Below are positions 11,965-21,481 of a stretch of DNA of 64,000 nucleotides, piece after piece; position 1 is the stretch's first letter; every line of letters begins with the position of its first letter. The notes beneath the pieces are model-generated. The model worked only from the letters and a program-made list of their open reading frames with translations, did no database searches and was not told where the DNA came from. This DNA is from Pseudomonas sp. KU43P (GTDB lineage Bacteria > Pseudomonadota > Gammaproteobacteria > Pseudomonadales > Pseudomonadaceae): positions 2,081,501 through 2,145,500 of the forward strand of contig NZ_AP019365.1 of assembly GCF_033095865.1 (NCBI RefSeq). Reading direction: 5' to 3'. The position numbers and the translations under genes were made by a program.

Positions 11965-13209
11965 TCAGCCCAGCGCCGCCAGGCACTGCTCGAGGATATC
12001 CAGGCCTTCCTCGAGCACCTCGGCCTCGATGGTCAGTGGCGCCAGTAGGCGGATGATGTGCCGCGCCTTGCCACTGGGCATCAACAGCAACCCCTTGGCC
12101 CGCGCCGCGTCCATTACCTTGGTCAGTTGCGCCGGAGCTGGGCTGCCGTCGGCATTGACGAACTCGATCCCGCGCATGGCGCCAATTCCGGTCAACCGGC
12201 CGATGAACGGGTAGGTGCCTTGCCAGCGTGTCACGCGGCGGACGATCGCCTGCTCCTGACGCTCGCCCCAGGTGGCGAGATTCTCATCGCTCATCTGCGC
12301 AAGGCTCGCCAGGGCGGCCGCGCAGGCGATCGGGTTGCCCGAGTAGGTGCCCCCCAGCCCGCCTTTGGGCAGGGCCGACATCAGTTCCTGGCGCCCGACC
12401 ACCGCCCCCAGTGGCATGCCGCCGGCGATGCTCTTTGCCACCAGCAGCAGATCAGGCTCGATCCCAAGCCGCGGGAAGGCGAAGCGCTGGCTGGTGCGGC
12501 CGAAGCCTGACTGGATCTCGTCGATGATGATCAGTATCCCGTGCTCGTCGCAGAAGCGGCGCAGGGCTTGGGCGAACGCCGGGTCGAGGGCGAGGAAGCC
12601 GCCTTCGCCCTGCACCGGTTCGAAAATGAATGCTGCCACGTCCTCCACGGCCAGTTCGACGTTGAACAGCCGCTCCAGGGCCTTGAGCGCCTGCTCGCAG
12701 GTCACGCCGGTGTCGGCGCTGGGGTAGGGCAGGTGGTAGACCGGGCCGGGCAGTTCACCCACCCGTTGCTTGTAGGGGGCGACCTTGCCGTTGAGGTTCA
12801 GGGTGGCCAGGGTGCGGCCATGGAACCCGCCGTCGAAAGCGATGATGGCGCGCTTGCCGGTGGCGGCGCGGGCAACTTTCAGGGCGTTTTCCGCCGCTTC
12901 CGCGCCACTGTTGGTGAGCATGCCGGCCAACGGGTAGCTGACCGGGACGAATTCGCGCAGGCGCTCCATCAGCGCCAGGTACGGGCCATGGGGGGCTGCG
13001 TTGAAGGCGTAGTGGGTCAGGCGCGTGGCTTGAGTTTGAATGGCCTCGACCACGGCCGGGTTGCAATGGCCCAGGTTGAGCACGCCGATACCGCCGACGA
13101 AGTCGATGTAACGTTTGCCGTTGGTGTCCCAGACTTCGGCATTGCGGCCATGGGAAAGTGTGATCGGATGAACGATGGCAATGGATTGGCTGATACTTTC
13201 CTGGTTCAT
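11965..13209 (-). CDS. Class III PLP aminotransferase (4-aminobutyrate aminotransferase type)
   Basis: 414 residues from the ATG at 13207-13209 (MNQESISQSIAIVHPITLSHG). Fold-type I omega-aminotransferase features are present: GAEAAENALKVAR phosphate loop, FDGGFHGRT, IIDEIQSGFGRT with the PLP-ring Asp, and the Schiff-base lysine in LLVAKSIAGGMPLGA. It probably converts GABA or a related omega-amino acid with 2-oxoglutarate to the semialdehyde. Next to a LysR regulator and a GabP-like permease, consistent with an omega-amino-acid use unit. Confidence 0.85.
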   Translation of the reverse strand: MNQESISQSIAIVHPITLSHGRNAEVWDTNGKRYIDFVGGIGVLNLGHCNPAVVEAIQTQATRLTHYAFNAAPHGPYLALMERLREFVPVSYPLAGMLTNSGAEAAENALKVARAATGKRAIIAFDGGFHGRTLATLNLNGKVAPYKQRVGELPGPVYHLPYPSADTGVTCEQALKALERLFNVELAVEDVAAFIFEPVQGEGGFLALDPAFAQALRRFCDEHGILIIIDEIQSGFGRTSQRFAFPRLGIEPDLLLVAKSIAGGMPLGAVVGRQELMSALPKGGLGGTYSGNPIACAAALASLAQMSDENLATWGERQEQAIVRRVTRWQGTYPFIGRLTGIGAMRGIEFVNADGSPAPAQLTKVMDAARAKGLLLMPSGKARHIIRLLAPLTIEAEVLEEGLDILEQCLAALG

Positions 13210-13369
13210 GGGGCACGCAGACCTTGTTCGAGTTTTTAATATCGAAGCGCGCCCGGGCATTATTCCGCAAACGAATTATTTGATTGCGATCATTCCATGG
13301 ATTCGTGATCTTCCTGCGCGGGCTTGTATGAATCCGCTCTTGCAAGTGCGGGGGCCAGAACGGCCGCCT

Positions 13370-14266
13370 TCAATCCCCCTCAGCCACTCGCTCCCGAATC
13401 CACTGCACGAAGGCCCTGACCTTCGGCACCTCCGCCGCATGCTCGGCATGGGCGATGAAGTGCCGCCCATTGCTTGCCACCGGGTGATCCCAGGCCACCA
13501 CCAGCTTGCCTTCGCTCAGCTCCTCGGCCACCAGGTAGCGCGGGATCAGGGCAATACCGCAACCGGCAATGGCCGCGCGAATGCACAGGTAGAACGTGTC
13601 GAAGCGCGGCCCGTGGTAACTGTTCTGGCTATGCAGGCCCAGGCCGAGAAACCACTCGTGCCAGGCCTCCGGGCGCGACGCGCACTGCAGCAGGCGGTGC
13701 TCGGTCAGTGCCTGGGCACTGTCGAAACGGTGGCTGGCGCGCAGTTGCGGCGCACACACCGGCACCACTTCCTCGCTGAACAGCTCGATGCAGGTCGCCC
13801 CCGGCCAGGTGCCCTGGCCGAAGAAAAAGGCGATGTCGGCCTTGGCCTGCACCAGATCGAACGGTTCCAGTTCGTTGCGGATGTCCAGGTGGATACGCGG
13901 GTGGCGATCGCCAAAGCCCTTGAGCCTGGGCACCAGCCAGCGCGCGCCGAAGGTCGGCTGGGTGGCGATGCGCAGCACTTCGGTCTCGTCGCCGTAGCTG
14001 AGGATGTAGCGGCTGGACATGTCGATCTGGGTAAGGATCTTGTTCACTTCAGTCAGGTACAGGGCGCCTGCGGGAGTCAGGTGCAGGCGCCGTCGAATGC
14101 GCTGGAACAGGGAATGGGCAAGCATCTCCTCCAGTTGCGCAACCTGCTTGCTCACGGCGCTCTGGGTCAGGTGCAACTCCTGCGCCGCGCGGGTGAAGCT
14201 GAGGTGGCGGGCGGCGGCTTCGAAGCACTGCAAGGCGGTGGTGGAGGGCATCAGGCGTTTGGACAT
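13370..14266 (-). CDS. LysR-family transcriptional regulator (GcvA type)
   Basis: 298 residues: winged helix-turn-helix at about 7-66 (ALQCFEAAARHLSFTRAAQE, SAVSKQVAQLEE) and a periplasmic-binding-like effector domain from about 90. Its N terminus resembles the GcvA/AmpR subgroup. Encoded between the aminotransferase (same strand) and the divergent permease, it probably controls one or both. The 254-base divergent gap to the permease would hold its operator; I could not define the site. Confidence 0.85.
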   Translation of the reverse strand: MSKRLMPSTTALQCFEAAARHLSFTRAAQELHLTQSAVSKQVAQLEEMLAHSLFQRIRRRLHLTPAGALYLTEVNKILTQIDMSSRYILSYGDETEVLRIATQPTFGARWLVPRLKGFGDRHPRIHLDIRNELEPFDLVQAKADIAFFFGQGTWPGATCIELFSEEVVPVCAPQLRASHRFDSAQALTEHRLLQCASRPEAWHEWFLGLGLHSQNSYHGPRFDTFYLCIRAAIAGCGIALIPRYLVAEELSEGKLVVAWDHPVASNGRHFIAHAEHAAEVPKVRAFVQWIRERVAEGD

Positions 14267-14520
14267 GGCAAGGGTTTACCGAGCAAAAAAGGAAGGAGTT
14301 CATTCCTGAATGGAATCATGTGCTTCGAAAAGGTCGTTTGTTGACCCGCGCCTATAGATTAATACTGACCTCGATCAACGATTACAACCGGTGATGCAAA
14401 GAGGAGGCAAGTGCGCGACCGGCAACTTCAGAACAAGAAAAAAGAGCAAGACACCTACAAGAATTCTGCTCCAACTTTTTCAGCCGTCCGTGTGGCGGCC
14501 GACCCATTCGAGGGTTCTCC

Positions 14521-15903
14521 ATGGCTTCGCTAGACAACAACAAACAGCGTTCCTTGCAGCACGGCCTGACGTCGCGTCAGGTGTCCATGATTTCCATTGC
14601 CGGCATCATCGGTGCCGGCCTGTTCATTGGCTCGTCCAACGCCATCGCGACCGCCGGCCCGGCCATTCTCATCTCCTACGCCATGACCGGCCTGCTGGTG
14701 CTGCTGGTGATGCGCATGCTCGGCGAAATGGCCATCGCCAACCCCAACAGCGGCTCGTTCTCCACCTATGCCAGCGAAGCCATCGGCCCCTGGGCGGGCT
14801 TTACCATCGGCTGGCTGTACTGGTGGTTCTGGGTACTGATCATTCCGGTCGAGGCCATCGCCGGCGCGGATATCCTGCACGCCTACTTCCCTGGCGTGCC
14901 GTCCTGGCTGTTCGCCTTCCTGATCATGTTCCTGCTGTCGGGCACCAACCTGGTCAGCGTGAAGAACTTCGGTGCATTCGAGTACTGGTTCGCCCTGGTC
15001 AAGGTAGTGGCCATCATCGCCTTCATCGTGGTCTGCAGCCTGGCGGTGTTCGGCGTCTGGCCGCTGGCCGAGGTGTCCGGCGTGAGCCGCCTGTGGGACA
15101 ACGGCGGGTTCATGCCCAACGGCTTCGGCACCGTGCTCGGTGGCGTGCTGATCACTATCTTCTCGTTCTTCGGCGCCGAGATCGTGACCATCGCCGCCGA
15201 TGAAACCGCCAACCCGAAAGACAAGATCCGCCGCGCCACTAACCTGGTGGTGTACCGCATCGCGATCTTCTACCTGGCGTCGATCTTCCTGGTGGTGTCG
15301 CTGGTGGCCTGGAACGACCCGGGGCTCAAAGCGGTGGGCTCGTTCCAGCGTGTGCTGGAAGTGCTCAACGTGCCGGGTGCCAAGCTGCTGGTCGACCTGG
15401 TGGTGCTGGTGGCGGTGACCAGTTGCATGAACTCCGGCCTCTATACCGCTTCGCGGATGCTGTATTCACTGGGTGCGCGTGGCCAGGCGCTGAGCATGAC
15501 CAAACGGATTTCCGGCGCAGGTGTACCGACCGTGGCCGTGCTCCTGTCGACCCTGGCAGGCTTCGTCGGTTGCTTCGTCAACTATGTCTTCCCCGGCAAG
15601 GTGTTCGGCTTCCTGCTGTCCACCACCGGCGCGATCGCCTTGCTGGTGTACCTGGTCATCGCCGTGTCGCAACTGCGCATGCGTGCCCGCGCCGACCGCG
15701 AAGGGCGGCCGCTGGAGCTCAAGATGTGGCTGTTCCCGTGGCTGACCTGGCTGGTGATCGGCACCATCGTGATGGTGTTGGGCTACATGCTGTTCAGCGA
15801 TGCCTACCGTTACGAAACATTGATGACGGCCGGGGTAACGCTGTTCATCCTTCTGGTTGCGCTGACCCAGAAGGGTGGCAAGGTGGTTGCGCAGACGGCT
15901 TGA
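14521..15903 (+). CDS. gabP: GABA permease-type amino-acid transporter
   Basis: 460 residues with twelve predicted membrane helices of the APC amino-acid transporter family. The first-helix motif IAGIIGAGLFIGSSNAI and the MLGEMAIANPNSGSFSTYAS loop are highly typical of GabP. Takes up GABA or related amino acids by proton symport. Divergent from the LysR gene, with the aminotransferase beyond it, so uptake and transamination are co-located. Followed by a hairpin at 15917-15939. Confidence 0.82.
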   Translation: MASLDNNKQRSLQHGLTSRQVSMISIAGIIGAGLFIGSSNAIATAGPAILISYAMTGLLVLLVMRMLGEMAIANPNSGSFSTYASEAIGPWAGFTIGWLYWWFWVLIIPVEAIAGADILHAYFPGVPSWLFAFLIMFLLSGTNLVSVKNFGAFEYWFALVKVVAIIAFIVVCSLAVFGVWPLAEVSGVSRLWDNGGFMPNGFGTVLGGVLITIFSFFGAEIVTIAADETANPKDKIRRATNLVVYRIAIFYLASIFLVVSLVAWNDPGLKAVGSFQRVLEVLNVPGAKLLVDLVVLVAVTSCMNSGLYTASRMLYSLGARGQALSMTKRISGAGVPTVAVLLSTLAGFVGCFVNYVFPGKVFGFLLSTTGAIALLVYLVIAVSQLRMRARADREGRPLELKMWLFPWLTWLVIGTIVMVLGYMLFSDAYRYETLMTAGVTLFILLVALTQKGGKVVAQTA

Positions 15904-15916
15904 GCTTTCTGATCTA

Positions 15917-15939
15917 ATGGGGGTGTTGCGCGCCCCCAT
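15917..15939 (+). terminator. Hairpin after gabP, possible terminator
   Basis: ATGGGGG and CCCCCAT pair around a 9-base loop 14 bases after the gabP stop. No strong T-run follows, so termination efficiency is uncertain. Confidence 0.4.
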
Positions 15940-15960
15940 TCCAACAAGCACAGGAAGCGT

Positions 15961-16458
15961 ATGAACGAACACACACTTTCCCTCCAGGCCCTGGCCGCCC
16001 CCGAGGGCACCTGCTACGGCTGCGGTTGCTCCCACCCCAGCGGCCTGCATCTGCAAAGCCACTGGGACAGCGACGGTATCCACCTGCTGTGCCGGCACAA
16101 CCCCGACAGCACGTTCATCGGCTGGCCCGGCCTGGTCTACGGCGGCCTGCTGGCGATGCTGGTCGACTGCCACTCCAACTGGACGGCCATGGCCTACCAC
16201 TACCGCGCCGAGGGCCGCGAGCCCGGCACCCTGCCGCGTATCGATTGCGTCACCGGCAGCCTGGGCCTGAACTACCTCAAGCCCACGCCCATGGGCGTCG
16301 AGTTGCTGCTCAAGGCGCGCGTGGAAGGTGAAGTGGGGCGCAAGACCCGCGTGCTGTGCGAGGTCTGGGCCGGCGATGTGCTGACTGTCAGCGCCGACTC
16401 GGTATTCGTCCGGGTGGATACCGAAAAGCTTAAGCTCAAGGCCCATGGTCAAGCCTGA
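15961..16458 (+). CDS. PaaI-type hotdog thioesterase family protein
   Basis: 165 residues. A short N-terminal segment with CYGCGCSHPSGLHL (three closely spaced Cys) is followed by a hotdog fold with WPGLVYGGLLAMLVDCHSNW, where GG and Asp occupy the usual PaaI active-site helix. Such proteins hydrolyse acyl-CoA thioesters; the cysteine-rich N terminus is found in a subset of this family. Stand-alone gene. Confidence 0.75.
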   Translation: MNEHTLSLQALAAPEGTCYGCGCSHPSGLHLQSHWDSDGIHLLCRHNPDSTFIGWPGLVYGGLLAMLVDCHSNWTAMAYHYRAEGREPGTLPRIDCVTGSLGLNYLKPTPMGVELLLKARVEGEVGRKTRVLCEVWAGDVLTVSADSVFVRVDTEKLKLKAHGQA

Positions 16459-16736
16459 CCGCATGCTCTGAAGCGCACTATTGTTGAATAATCCTGAGTG
16501 TTTCAGGGTACAAATCCTATATGGATAGCTCTTCTCTCCGACTAGTCTGGCGGCGTTTTCACTACAAGAAGCCCAGGATGTTCACTGTTCCCCGCAAATC
16601 CGTACCTCTCCCGGCCTGCTGACGCGGCCGGGGCTCTCACGAACGTCCTGGGTCAATCCACCCTCTGCAATGACACTCCGGCCACGGCGGTAGCTGTGTG
16701 CCCGGCTTGTCGCAGGCGCATACAAGGAGATCCTTC

Positions 16737-17132
16737 ATGCGTGCCAGATTCACTAGCAAAGCCCTGTCTACCACCGGGTTGTTGTTGCTGCTCGGCGGTT
16801 GCGCCGGCGCCGTCGTGCCCAGCGAACAGATCGAGCTGACCCGCAGCGCGGTCAACCGTGCCGTGTCTGCCGATGCCACCCAGTACGCACCGGTCGAGAT
16901 GCGCGCCGCCCAGGACAAACTCGCCGCCATGGACCGCGCACTTGGCCAGCAAGACCTGAAACAGGTGCGCGCCCTGGCCGAGCTGGCCGAGGCGGATGCG
17001 CGCCTTGCCGAACGCAAGGCGCTGGCCGCCAAGAACCAGGAACAGCTGGAGATCGCCCGCAAGGGGATCGAAGTGCTCAGGCAGGAAATGCTCGATGCAC
17101 CGGACAGCAACCCTGCCAACACTGCTCAATAA
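16737..17132 (+). CDS. DUF4398 lipoprotein
   Basis: 131 residues with a lipoprotein signal (STTGLLLLLGGCAG, lipobox cysteine at about residue 22), then an Ala/Leu/Lys/Glu-rich helical region (ADATQYAPVEMRAAQDKLAAMD) typical of DUF4398. It starts at the ATG at 16737. The next gene, 11 bases downstream, encodes an OmpA-like protein that begins with a similar region, and the two commonly travel together. Probably an envelope-stress or cell-wall-linked structural protein. Confidence 0.8.
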   Translation: MRARFTSKALSTTGLLLLLGGCAGAVVPSEQIELTRSAVNRAVSADATQYAPVEMRAAQDKLAAMDRALGQQDLKQVRALAELAEADARLAERKALAAKNQEQLEIARKGIEVLRQEMLDAPDSNPANTAQ

Positions 17133-17143
17133 AGGCACCGAAC

Positions 17144-17917
17144 ATGTCCAAACGCTATCTGCATTCCACTGTTGCCGTGGTCGGCCTGCTGTTGGCCGGC
17201 TGCAGCACGACGCCGGAAAACGCCACGCTGCTCGAAGCGCGTGAATCGTATTCGCTGCTGCAAAGCAAGCCACAATCCGCTCGCATCGCTGCCCTGGAAA
17301 CCCAGGAGGCCTACGTCGCCCTGGGCAAGGCTGAAGTCGCCTCGCTGAAGGATCGCCGCTCGGCCGAGGTCGAACAATTGGCCTACCTGGCCCAGCGCAA
17401 GATCGAAACCGCCGAGCAAACCATCGTGCTACGCCAGGCGGAAAAAGACCTGCAGGGCATCGAGGCGCAGCGTACCCAGGCCCGCCTGGACGTGCGTACC
17501 GCCCAGCTCAAGGCCCTGCAGTCGCTCAAGGCCAAGCAGACCGAGCGCGGCATGGTGGTGACCTTCGGTGATGTCCTGTTCGACACCGGGCGCGCCGAGC
17601 TGCGCAGTGCGAACCATCGGAATATCCAGCAACTGGCTGGCTACCTGCAGGCCAACCCGGAACGTAGGGTGCTGGTGGAAGGATTCACCGACTCGACCGG
17701 CAGCGATGCCTTGAACCAGCAGCTGTCCGAGCGCCGCGCCGCTTCGGTGGCCAACGCCCTGCGTCGCCAGGGTGTCGCCGCCGAGCGCATCACCAGCGCG
17801 GGTTACGGCAAGGAGTACCCGGTGGCGAGCAATGACGATGCGCAATCGCGTCAGCTCAACCGCCGGGTCGAGGTGATCATTTCGCAAGGTGCCGAGACGG
17901 TGGCGCCACGCTTCTGA
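17144..17917 (+). CDS. OmpA-family peptidoglycan-binding lipoprotein
   Basis: 257 residues from the ATG at 17144. Lipoprotein signal VVGLLLAGCSTTPE, a helical DUF4398-like region to about 130, then a C-terminal OmpA-like domain (GDVLFDTGRAELRSANHRNI; LVEGFTDSTGSDALNQQLSE; RRVEVII) that binds diaminopimelate in peptidoglycan. Co-transcribed with the preceding DUF4398 lipoprotein. Followed by a good terminator. Confidence 0.88.
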   Translation: MSKRYLHSTVAVVGLLLAGCSTTPENATLLEARESYSLLQSKPQSARIAALETQEAYVALGKAEVASLKDRRSAEVEQLAYLAQRKIETAEQTIVLRQAEKDLQGIEAQRTQARLDVRTAQLKALQSLKAKQTERGMVVTFGDVLFDTGRAELRSANHRNIQQLAGYLQANPERRVLVEGFTDSTGSDALNQQLSERRAASVANALRRQGVAAERITSAGYGKEYPVASNDDAQSRQLNRRVEVIISQGAETVAPRF

Positions 17918-17925
17918 CCCTGGCC

Positions 17926-17950
17926 AAGGCGCGGCGCCCAGCCGCGCCTT
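17926..17950 (+). terminator. Rho-independent terminator after the OmpA-family gene
   Basis: AAGGCGCGGC and GCCGCGCCTT form a perfect 10-bp stem around a 5-base loop, followed by CGGTCGTTTT. Confidence 0.75.
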
Positions 17951-18026
17951 CGGTCGTTTTCATCGAGGTGGTCAAACCCCGCTGTTGTCCCTAAAGTGGT
18001 CACTTCCACTCTTCCAGGGACCGAGC

Positions 18027-18722
18027 ATGACCGATCTCAGCGCATTCCCCATCACCCGCAAATGGCCCGCGCAGCACCCCGAGCGCCTGCAGCTGTATTC
18101 GTTGCCCACGCCCAATGGCGTGAAGGTGTCGATCATGCTGGAGGAGATCGGCCTGGCCTATGAGCCGCACAAGGTCAGCTTCGACAGCGACGACCAGATG
18201 AGCCCGGAATTCATCTCCCTCAGCGCCAACAACAAGATCCCGGCGATTCTCGACCCCAACGGGCCGGGCGGCCAACCGCTGCCGCTGTTCGAGTCGGGGG
18301 CGATCCTGCAGTACCTGGCCGAAAAGAGCGGGAAACTGCTGAGCCAGGACCCCGCCACCCGTTACCAGACTATTCAGTGGCTGATGTTCCAGATGGGCGG
18401 CATCGGGCCGATGTTCGGCCAGGTCGGCTTCTTCCACTTCTTTGCCGGCAAGGAATACGAAGACAAGCGCCCCCGTGACCGTTACGTCAACGAATCGAAG
18501 CGCCTGCTGGGTGTGCTGGATCGGCATTTGAAGGGCAGGGAGTGGATGGTCGACGAGTACAGCATTGCCGACATCGCCATCTTCCCCTGGGTGCGCAACC
18601 TGGTGGAGCGTTACAACGCGCGGGATTTGGTGGGGTTCGATGCGTTCCAGGAAGTGCAGCGCGTACTGGCCAATTTCCTCGAGCGGCCAGCGGTGCAGCG
18701 TGGCCTGAAAATTCCGGGTTGA
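18027..18722 (+). CDS. Glutathione S-transferase (YfcG/YghU, nu class)
   Basis: 231 residues: N-terminal thioredoxin-like domain (LQLYSLPTPNGVKVSIMLEE, with the TPNG segment of nu-class GSTs, and FESGAILQYLAEKSG for the glutathione site) and a helical C-terminal domain (YSIADIAIFPWV N-capping motif). These enzymes act as glutathione-dependent disulfide reductases. The start has AGGGA upstream. Convergent with the Pit gene across a REP pair. Confidence 0.85.
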   Translation: MTDLSAFPITRKWPAQHPERLQLYSLPTPNGVKVSIMLEEIGLAYEPHKVSFDSDDQMSPEFISLSANNKIPAILDPNGPGGQPLPLFESGAILQYLAEKSGKLLSQDPATRYQTIQWLMFQMGGIGPMFGQVGFFHFFAGKEYEDKRPRDRYVNESKRLLGVLDRHLKGREWMVDEYSIADIAIFPWVRNLVERYNARDLVGFDAFQEVQRVLANFLERPAVQRGLKIPG

Positions 18723-18731
18723 AGGCAGGTC

Positions 18732-18800
18732 TGGCCCTATCGCCGGCAAGCCGGCTCCCACGCGATCGGTGTGGGAGCCGGCTTGCCGGCGATAGGGCCA
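18732..18800. repeat. REP pair (inverted)
   Basis: Facing REP cores separated by about 15 bases between the convergent GST and Pit genes. Confidence 0.9.
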
Positions 18801-18811
18801 GCCCCGTCAGC

Positions 18812-20428
18812 TCAAAAAATCTGGTTGAGCAGCCAGTACAGGCTCCCCGCCAACAGCATCGCCGCCGGCAAGGTCAGCACCCAGGCCATCAGCAGGTTGA
18901 TCAGCGTGCGCTTCTGAATCCCCGAACCATTGGCAACCATGGTCCCGGCCACGCCGGAACTCAGCACATGGGTGGTCGATACCGGTAACCCGAACATGTC
19001 CGCCGCGCCGATGGTGCACATCGCCACCACTTCGGCCGAAGCGCCCTGGGCATAGCTCAGGTGGGTTTTGCCGATCTTCTCGCCCACCGTCACCACGATG
19101 CGCCGCCAGCCAACCATGGTGCCCAGCCCCAGGGCGATGGCCACGGCCACCTTGACCCACAACGGGATGTAGCGGGTGGCGTCGTCCAGTTGAGTCTTGA
19201 ACAGTTGCAGGTGGCTGCGGGTATCGGCATCGAAGGTCACCAGCTGGTTCTTCTCCATCAGGCGGATCGCTTCGCTGGTCAGGTACATGTCGTTGCGCAC
19301 GTTGGCCATGGCTTCGGCCGGCACGCGCTTGAGCGAGCCATAGCCTTTGACTTCTTCGCCGATCATGCCGGTCAGCGAGGCGAGGGCAGGTACCAGTTGC
19401 GGGGCGGCCTTGGGCTCGGAGATGAAGGCGGTCAGCACCAGGCGCGGGTCACCGGGCAACGGGGTTGGGTCGGTGCGCACCAAGGCTTGTCGGGTGACCT
19501 CGGCGACGGCGGAAAACTGCAGCGCCTGCTCGCTGGGCATGGTCTTGTTCAGTGCGTAGGCCATCGGCAGGGTACCGACCAGGATCAGCATGATCAGGCC
19601 CATGCCTTTTTGCCCATCGTTGGAGCCGTGGGCGAACGACACCCCGGTGCAGGTCAGGATCAGTACGCCCCGTATCCACCACGGTGGCGGCGTGCGGCCT
19701 TCAGGCGCCTGGTACAACGCCTTGCGCTTGAGCAGTGCCCGCAGGGAAAGCAGCAGCAGGGCCGCGCAGGCAAAGCCGATCAGCGGCGAGAACAGCAGGG
19801 CATAGCCGACCTTGCTGGCCTGGCTCCAGTCCACCCCGCTGGTGCCGTCACGCCCGTGCATCAGGGCGTTGGCCACGCCCACGCCGATGATCGAGCCGAT
19901 CAGCGTATGCGAAGAGGACGCCGGCAAGCCCAGCCACCAGGTGCCGAGGTTCCAGATGATTGCGGCCAGCAGCAAGGCGAAGACCATGGCAAACCCTGCC
20001 GTGGAGCCCACCTTCAGGATCAACTCCACCGGCAGCAGGGCAATGATGCCGAACGCTACCGCGCCGCTGGAAAGCAGCACGCCAAGGAAGTTGCACAGCC
20101 CTGACCAGACCACCGCCACCGGCGCCGGCAACGAGTGGGTATAAATCACCGTGGCCACTGCATTGGCGGTATCGTGGAAGCCATTGACGAATTCGAAGCC
20201 CAGGGCGATCAACAGCGCCAGGCCCAGCAGCAGAAACGGCGTGACCGTGGTGATCACGGTGCCGCTGGCACTGACGTCTTGCTTGAGGCTCCAGGCGGTG
20301 TAGGCGATGCCGGCCATGAGCAGGCCGAAGAACAGAAATAAGGTGGCGCGCCCGGGTTTGTGCGAGAGCTGCGGGCGGGAATCGCGGTGGGCCAGTTGCG
20401 GCTGGCTGGCCAATGACGGGGTTGCCAT
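18812..20428 (-). CDS. pit: Low-affinity inorganic phosphate transporter, Pit family
   Basis: 538 residues with two copies of the PiT signature: GFEFVNGFHDTANAVATVIY near the N terminus and AADMFGLPVSTTHVLSSGVA / SFAHGSNDGQKGMG further on. A large cytoplasmic loop lies between the two halves, as in bacterial Pit. It imports metal-phosphate with protons. Stand-alone gene. Confidence 0.92.
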   Translation of the reverse strand: MATPSLASQPQLAHRDSRPQLSHKPGRATLFLFFGLLMAGIAYTAWSLKQDVSASGTVITTVTPFLLLGLALLIALGFEFVNGFHDTANAVATVIYTHSLPAPVAVVWSGLCNFLGVLLSSGAVAFGIIALLPVELILKVGSTAGFAMVFALLLAAIIWNLGTWWLGLPASSSHTLIGSIIGVGVANALMHGRDGTSGVDWSQASKVGYALLFSPLIGFACAALLLLSLRALLKRKALYQAPEGRTPPPWWIRGVLILTCTGVSFAHGSNDGQKGMGLIMLILVGTLPMAYALNKTMPSEQALQFSAVAEVTRQALVRTDPTPLPGDPRLVLTAFISEPKAAPQLVPALASLTGMIGEEVKGYGSLKRVPAEAMANVRNDMYLTSEAIRLMEKNQLVTFDADTRSHLQLFKTQLDDATRYIPLWVKVAVAIALGLGTMVGWRRIVVTVGEKIGKTHLSYAQGASAEVVAMCTIGAADMFGLPVSTTHVLSSGVAGTMVANGSGIQKRTLINLLMAWVLTLPAAMLLAGSLYWLLNQIF

Positions 20429-20556
20429 GGTGGCTCCGAGTGGCTTCAGGCGAAGATGCCGAAGGCTGTCAGCATAGGAACAAATCCTTACCGGGACGTG
20501 ACCTCGGTCAATGAATTACCTAGGCTCAAGACGAGTGGTAAAGGCAGGAGAACCCC

Positions 20557-20943
20557 ATGATTCGCTGCAAGCGCGTCTATGACGCGGTCGACCAAGGCGA
20601 TGGCCAGCGTGTGCTGGTCGACCGCCTGTGGCCGCGCAACAAACGCAAGGACGCGTTGCAGGGTGCGTGGTTGCGCGAGGTGGCGCCGTCGGCGCAATTG
20701 CGCAAGGCGTTTCACCTGGGTGAGGTGGACTTCAGCGGTTTCACCCAGCGCTATCGGCAGGAGTTGGCGGCGCACCCCGAGCATTGGTACCCGCTGCTGG
20801 ACCTGATGGCCAAGGGTGACCTGACCCTGCTGTATGCCGGCAAGGATACCGAGCACAACAATGCCCAGGTGCTGGCCGCGTGGCTCGAAGAGGAATGGGA
20901 GCGGCGGGGGCCGGGCAGTTCGCCGGTGTGTTATGCCCCTTGA
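20557..20943 (+). CDS. DUF488 family protein
   Basis: 128 residues, with the conserved start IRCKRVYDAVDQGDGQRVLV and DRLWPRNKRKDAL of the DUF488/YeaO family and the LLYAGKDTEHNNA motif near the C terminus. Function is not established; members are small cytosolic proteins. Its end overlaps the start of the acetyltransferase gene by 11 bases, implying translational coupling. Confidence 0.82.
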   Translation: MIRCKRVYDAVDQGDGQRVLVDRLWPRNKRKDALQGAWLREVAPSAQLRKAFHLGEVDFSGFTQRYRQELAAHPEHWYPLLDLMAKGDLTLLYAGKDTEHNNAQVLAAWLEEEWERRGPGSSPVCYAP

Positions 20944-21364
20944 ACTCAAACCCGCCAGCGAGCGGGATTGCACCTTTGCCCGGGGCCTTACGCGCCGGGC
21001 GATGCTGCCTTATTACCGCGAGTTCGATCTGCTGTGGATCGAGGAGGCGTTCGACCAGGCGTGGAGCTGGCGCGAGCAGTGGCTGATCGTTGACGGAGAG
21101 AGCGTGCTGGGCTTTTGCAGCCTCAGTCAGGATCGCCAGGCGCTGTTCATCCGGGAGCTGCACCTGGTGCCGGAGCAGCGTGGGCGCGGGGTGGGCAGTT
21201 GGGTGCTGGAGCAACTGGCGTGTTGGGCTGGGCAGCGGCGCTTGCCTTTGCTGAGGTTGATGGTGTTCAAGAGCAACCCGGCGCGGCGTCTGTACCTGCG
21301 CCATGGGTTTGTCGAGATGGGGGAGGATGACTGTTTCGTGCGCATGCAGCGGCGAATCATCTGA
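20933..21364 (+). CDS. GNAT family N-acetyltransferase
   Basis: 143 residues from the ATG at 20933. The acetyl-CoA loop V-P-E-Q-R-G-R-G-V-G-S (about residues 84-94) and the following helix are typical of GNAT motif A, and NPARRLYLRHGF is motif B. Substrate unknown. Coupled to the DUF488 gene upstream. The longer in-frame extension to 20834 lies within the DUF488 gene and is unlikely. Confidence 0.85.
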   Translation: MPLELKPASERDCTFARGLTRRAMLPYYREFDLLWIEEAFDQAWSWREQWLIVDGESVLGFCSLSQDRQALFIRELHLVPEQRGRGVGSWVLEQLACWAGQRRLPLLRLMVFKSNPARRLYLRHGFVEMGEDDCFVRMQRRII

Positions 21365-21370
21365 TCTGTT

Positions 21371-21458
21371 CGGCCCCATCGCCGGCAAGCCGGCTCCCAC
21401 AAGGGATTGCAGCGTCGACACGACCGGTGTGGGAGCCGGCTTGCCGGCGATAGGGCCA
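21371..21458. repeat. REP pair (inverted)
   Basis: Facing REP cores separated by about 40 bases between the GNAT gene and the 3' end of the alginate-type operon, where the two transcription units converge. Confidence 0.9.
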
Positions 21459-21481
21459 GAACAATCACCGCAAGAGGTGTC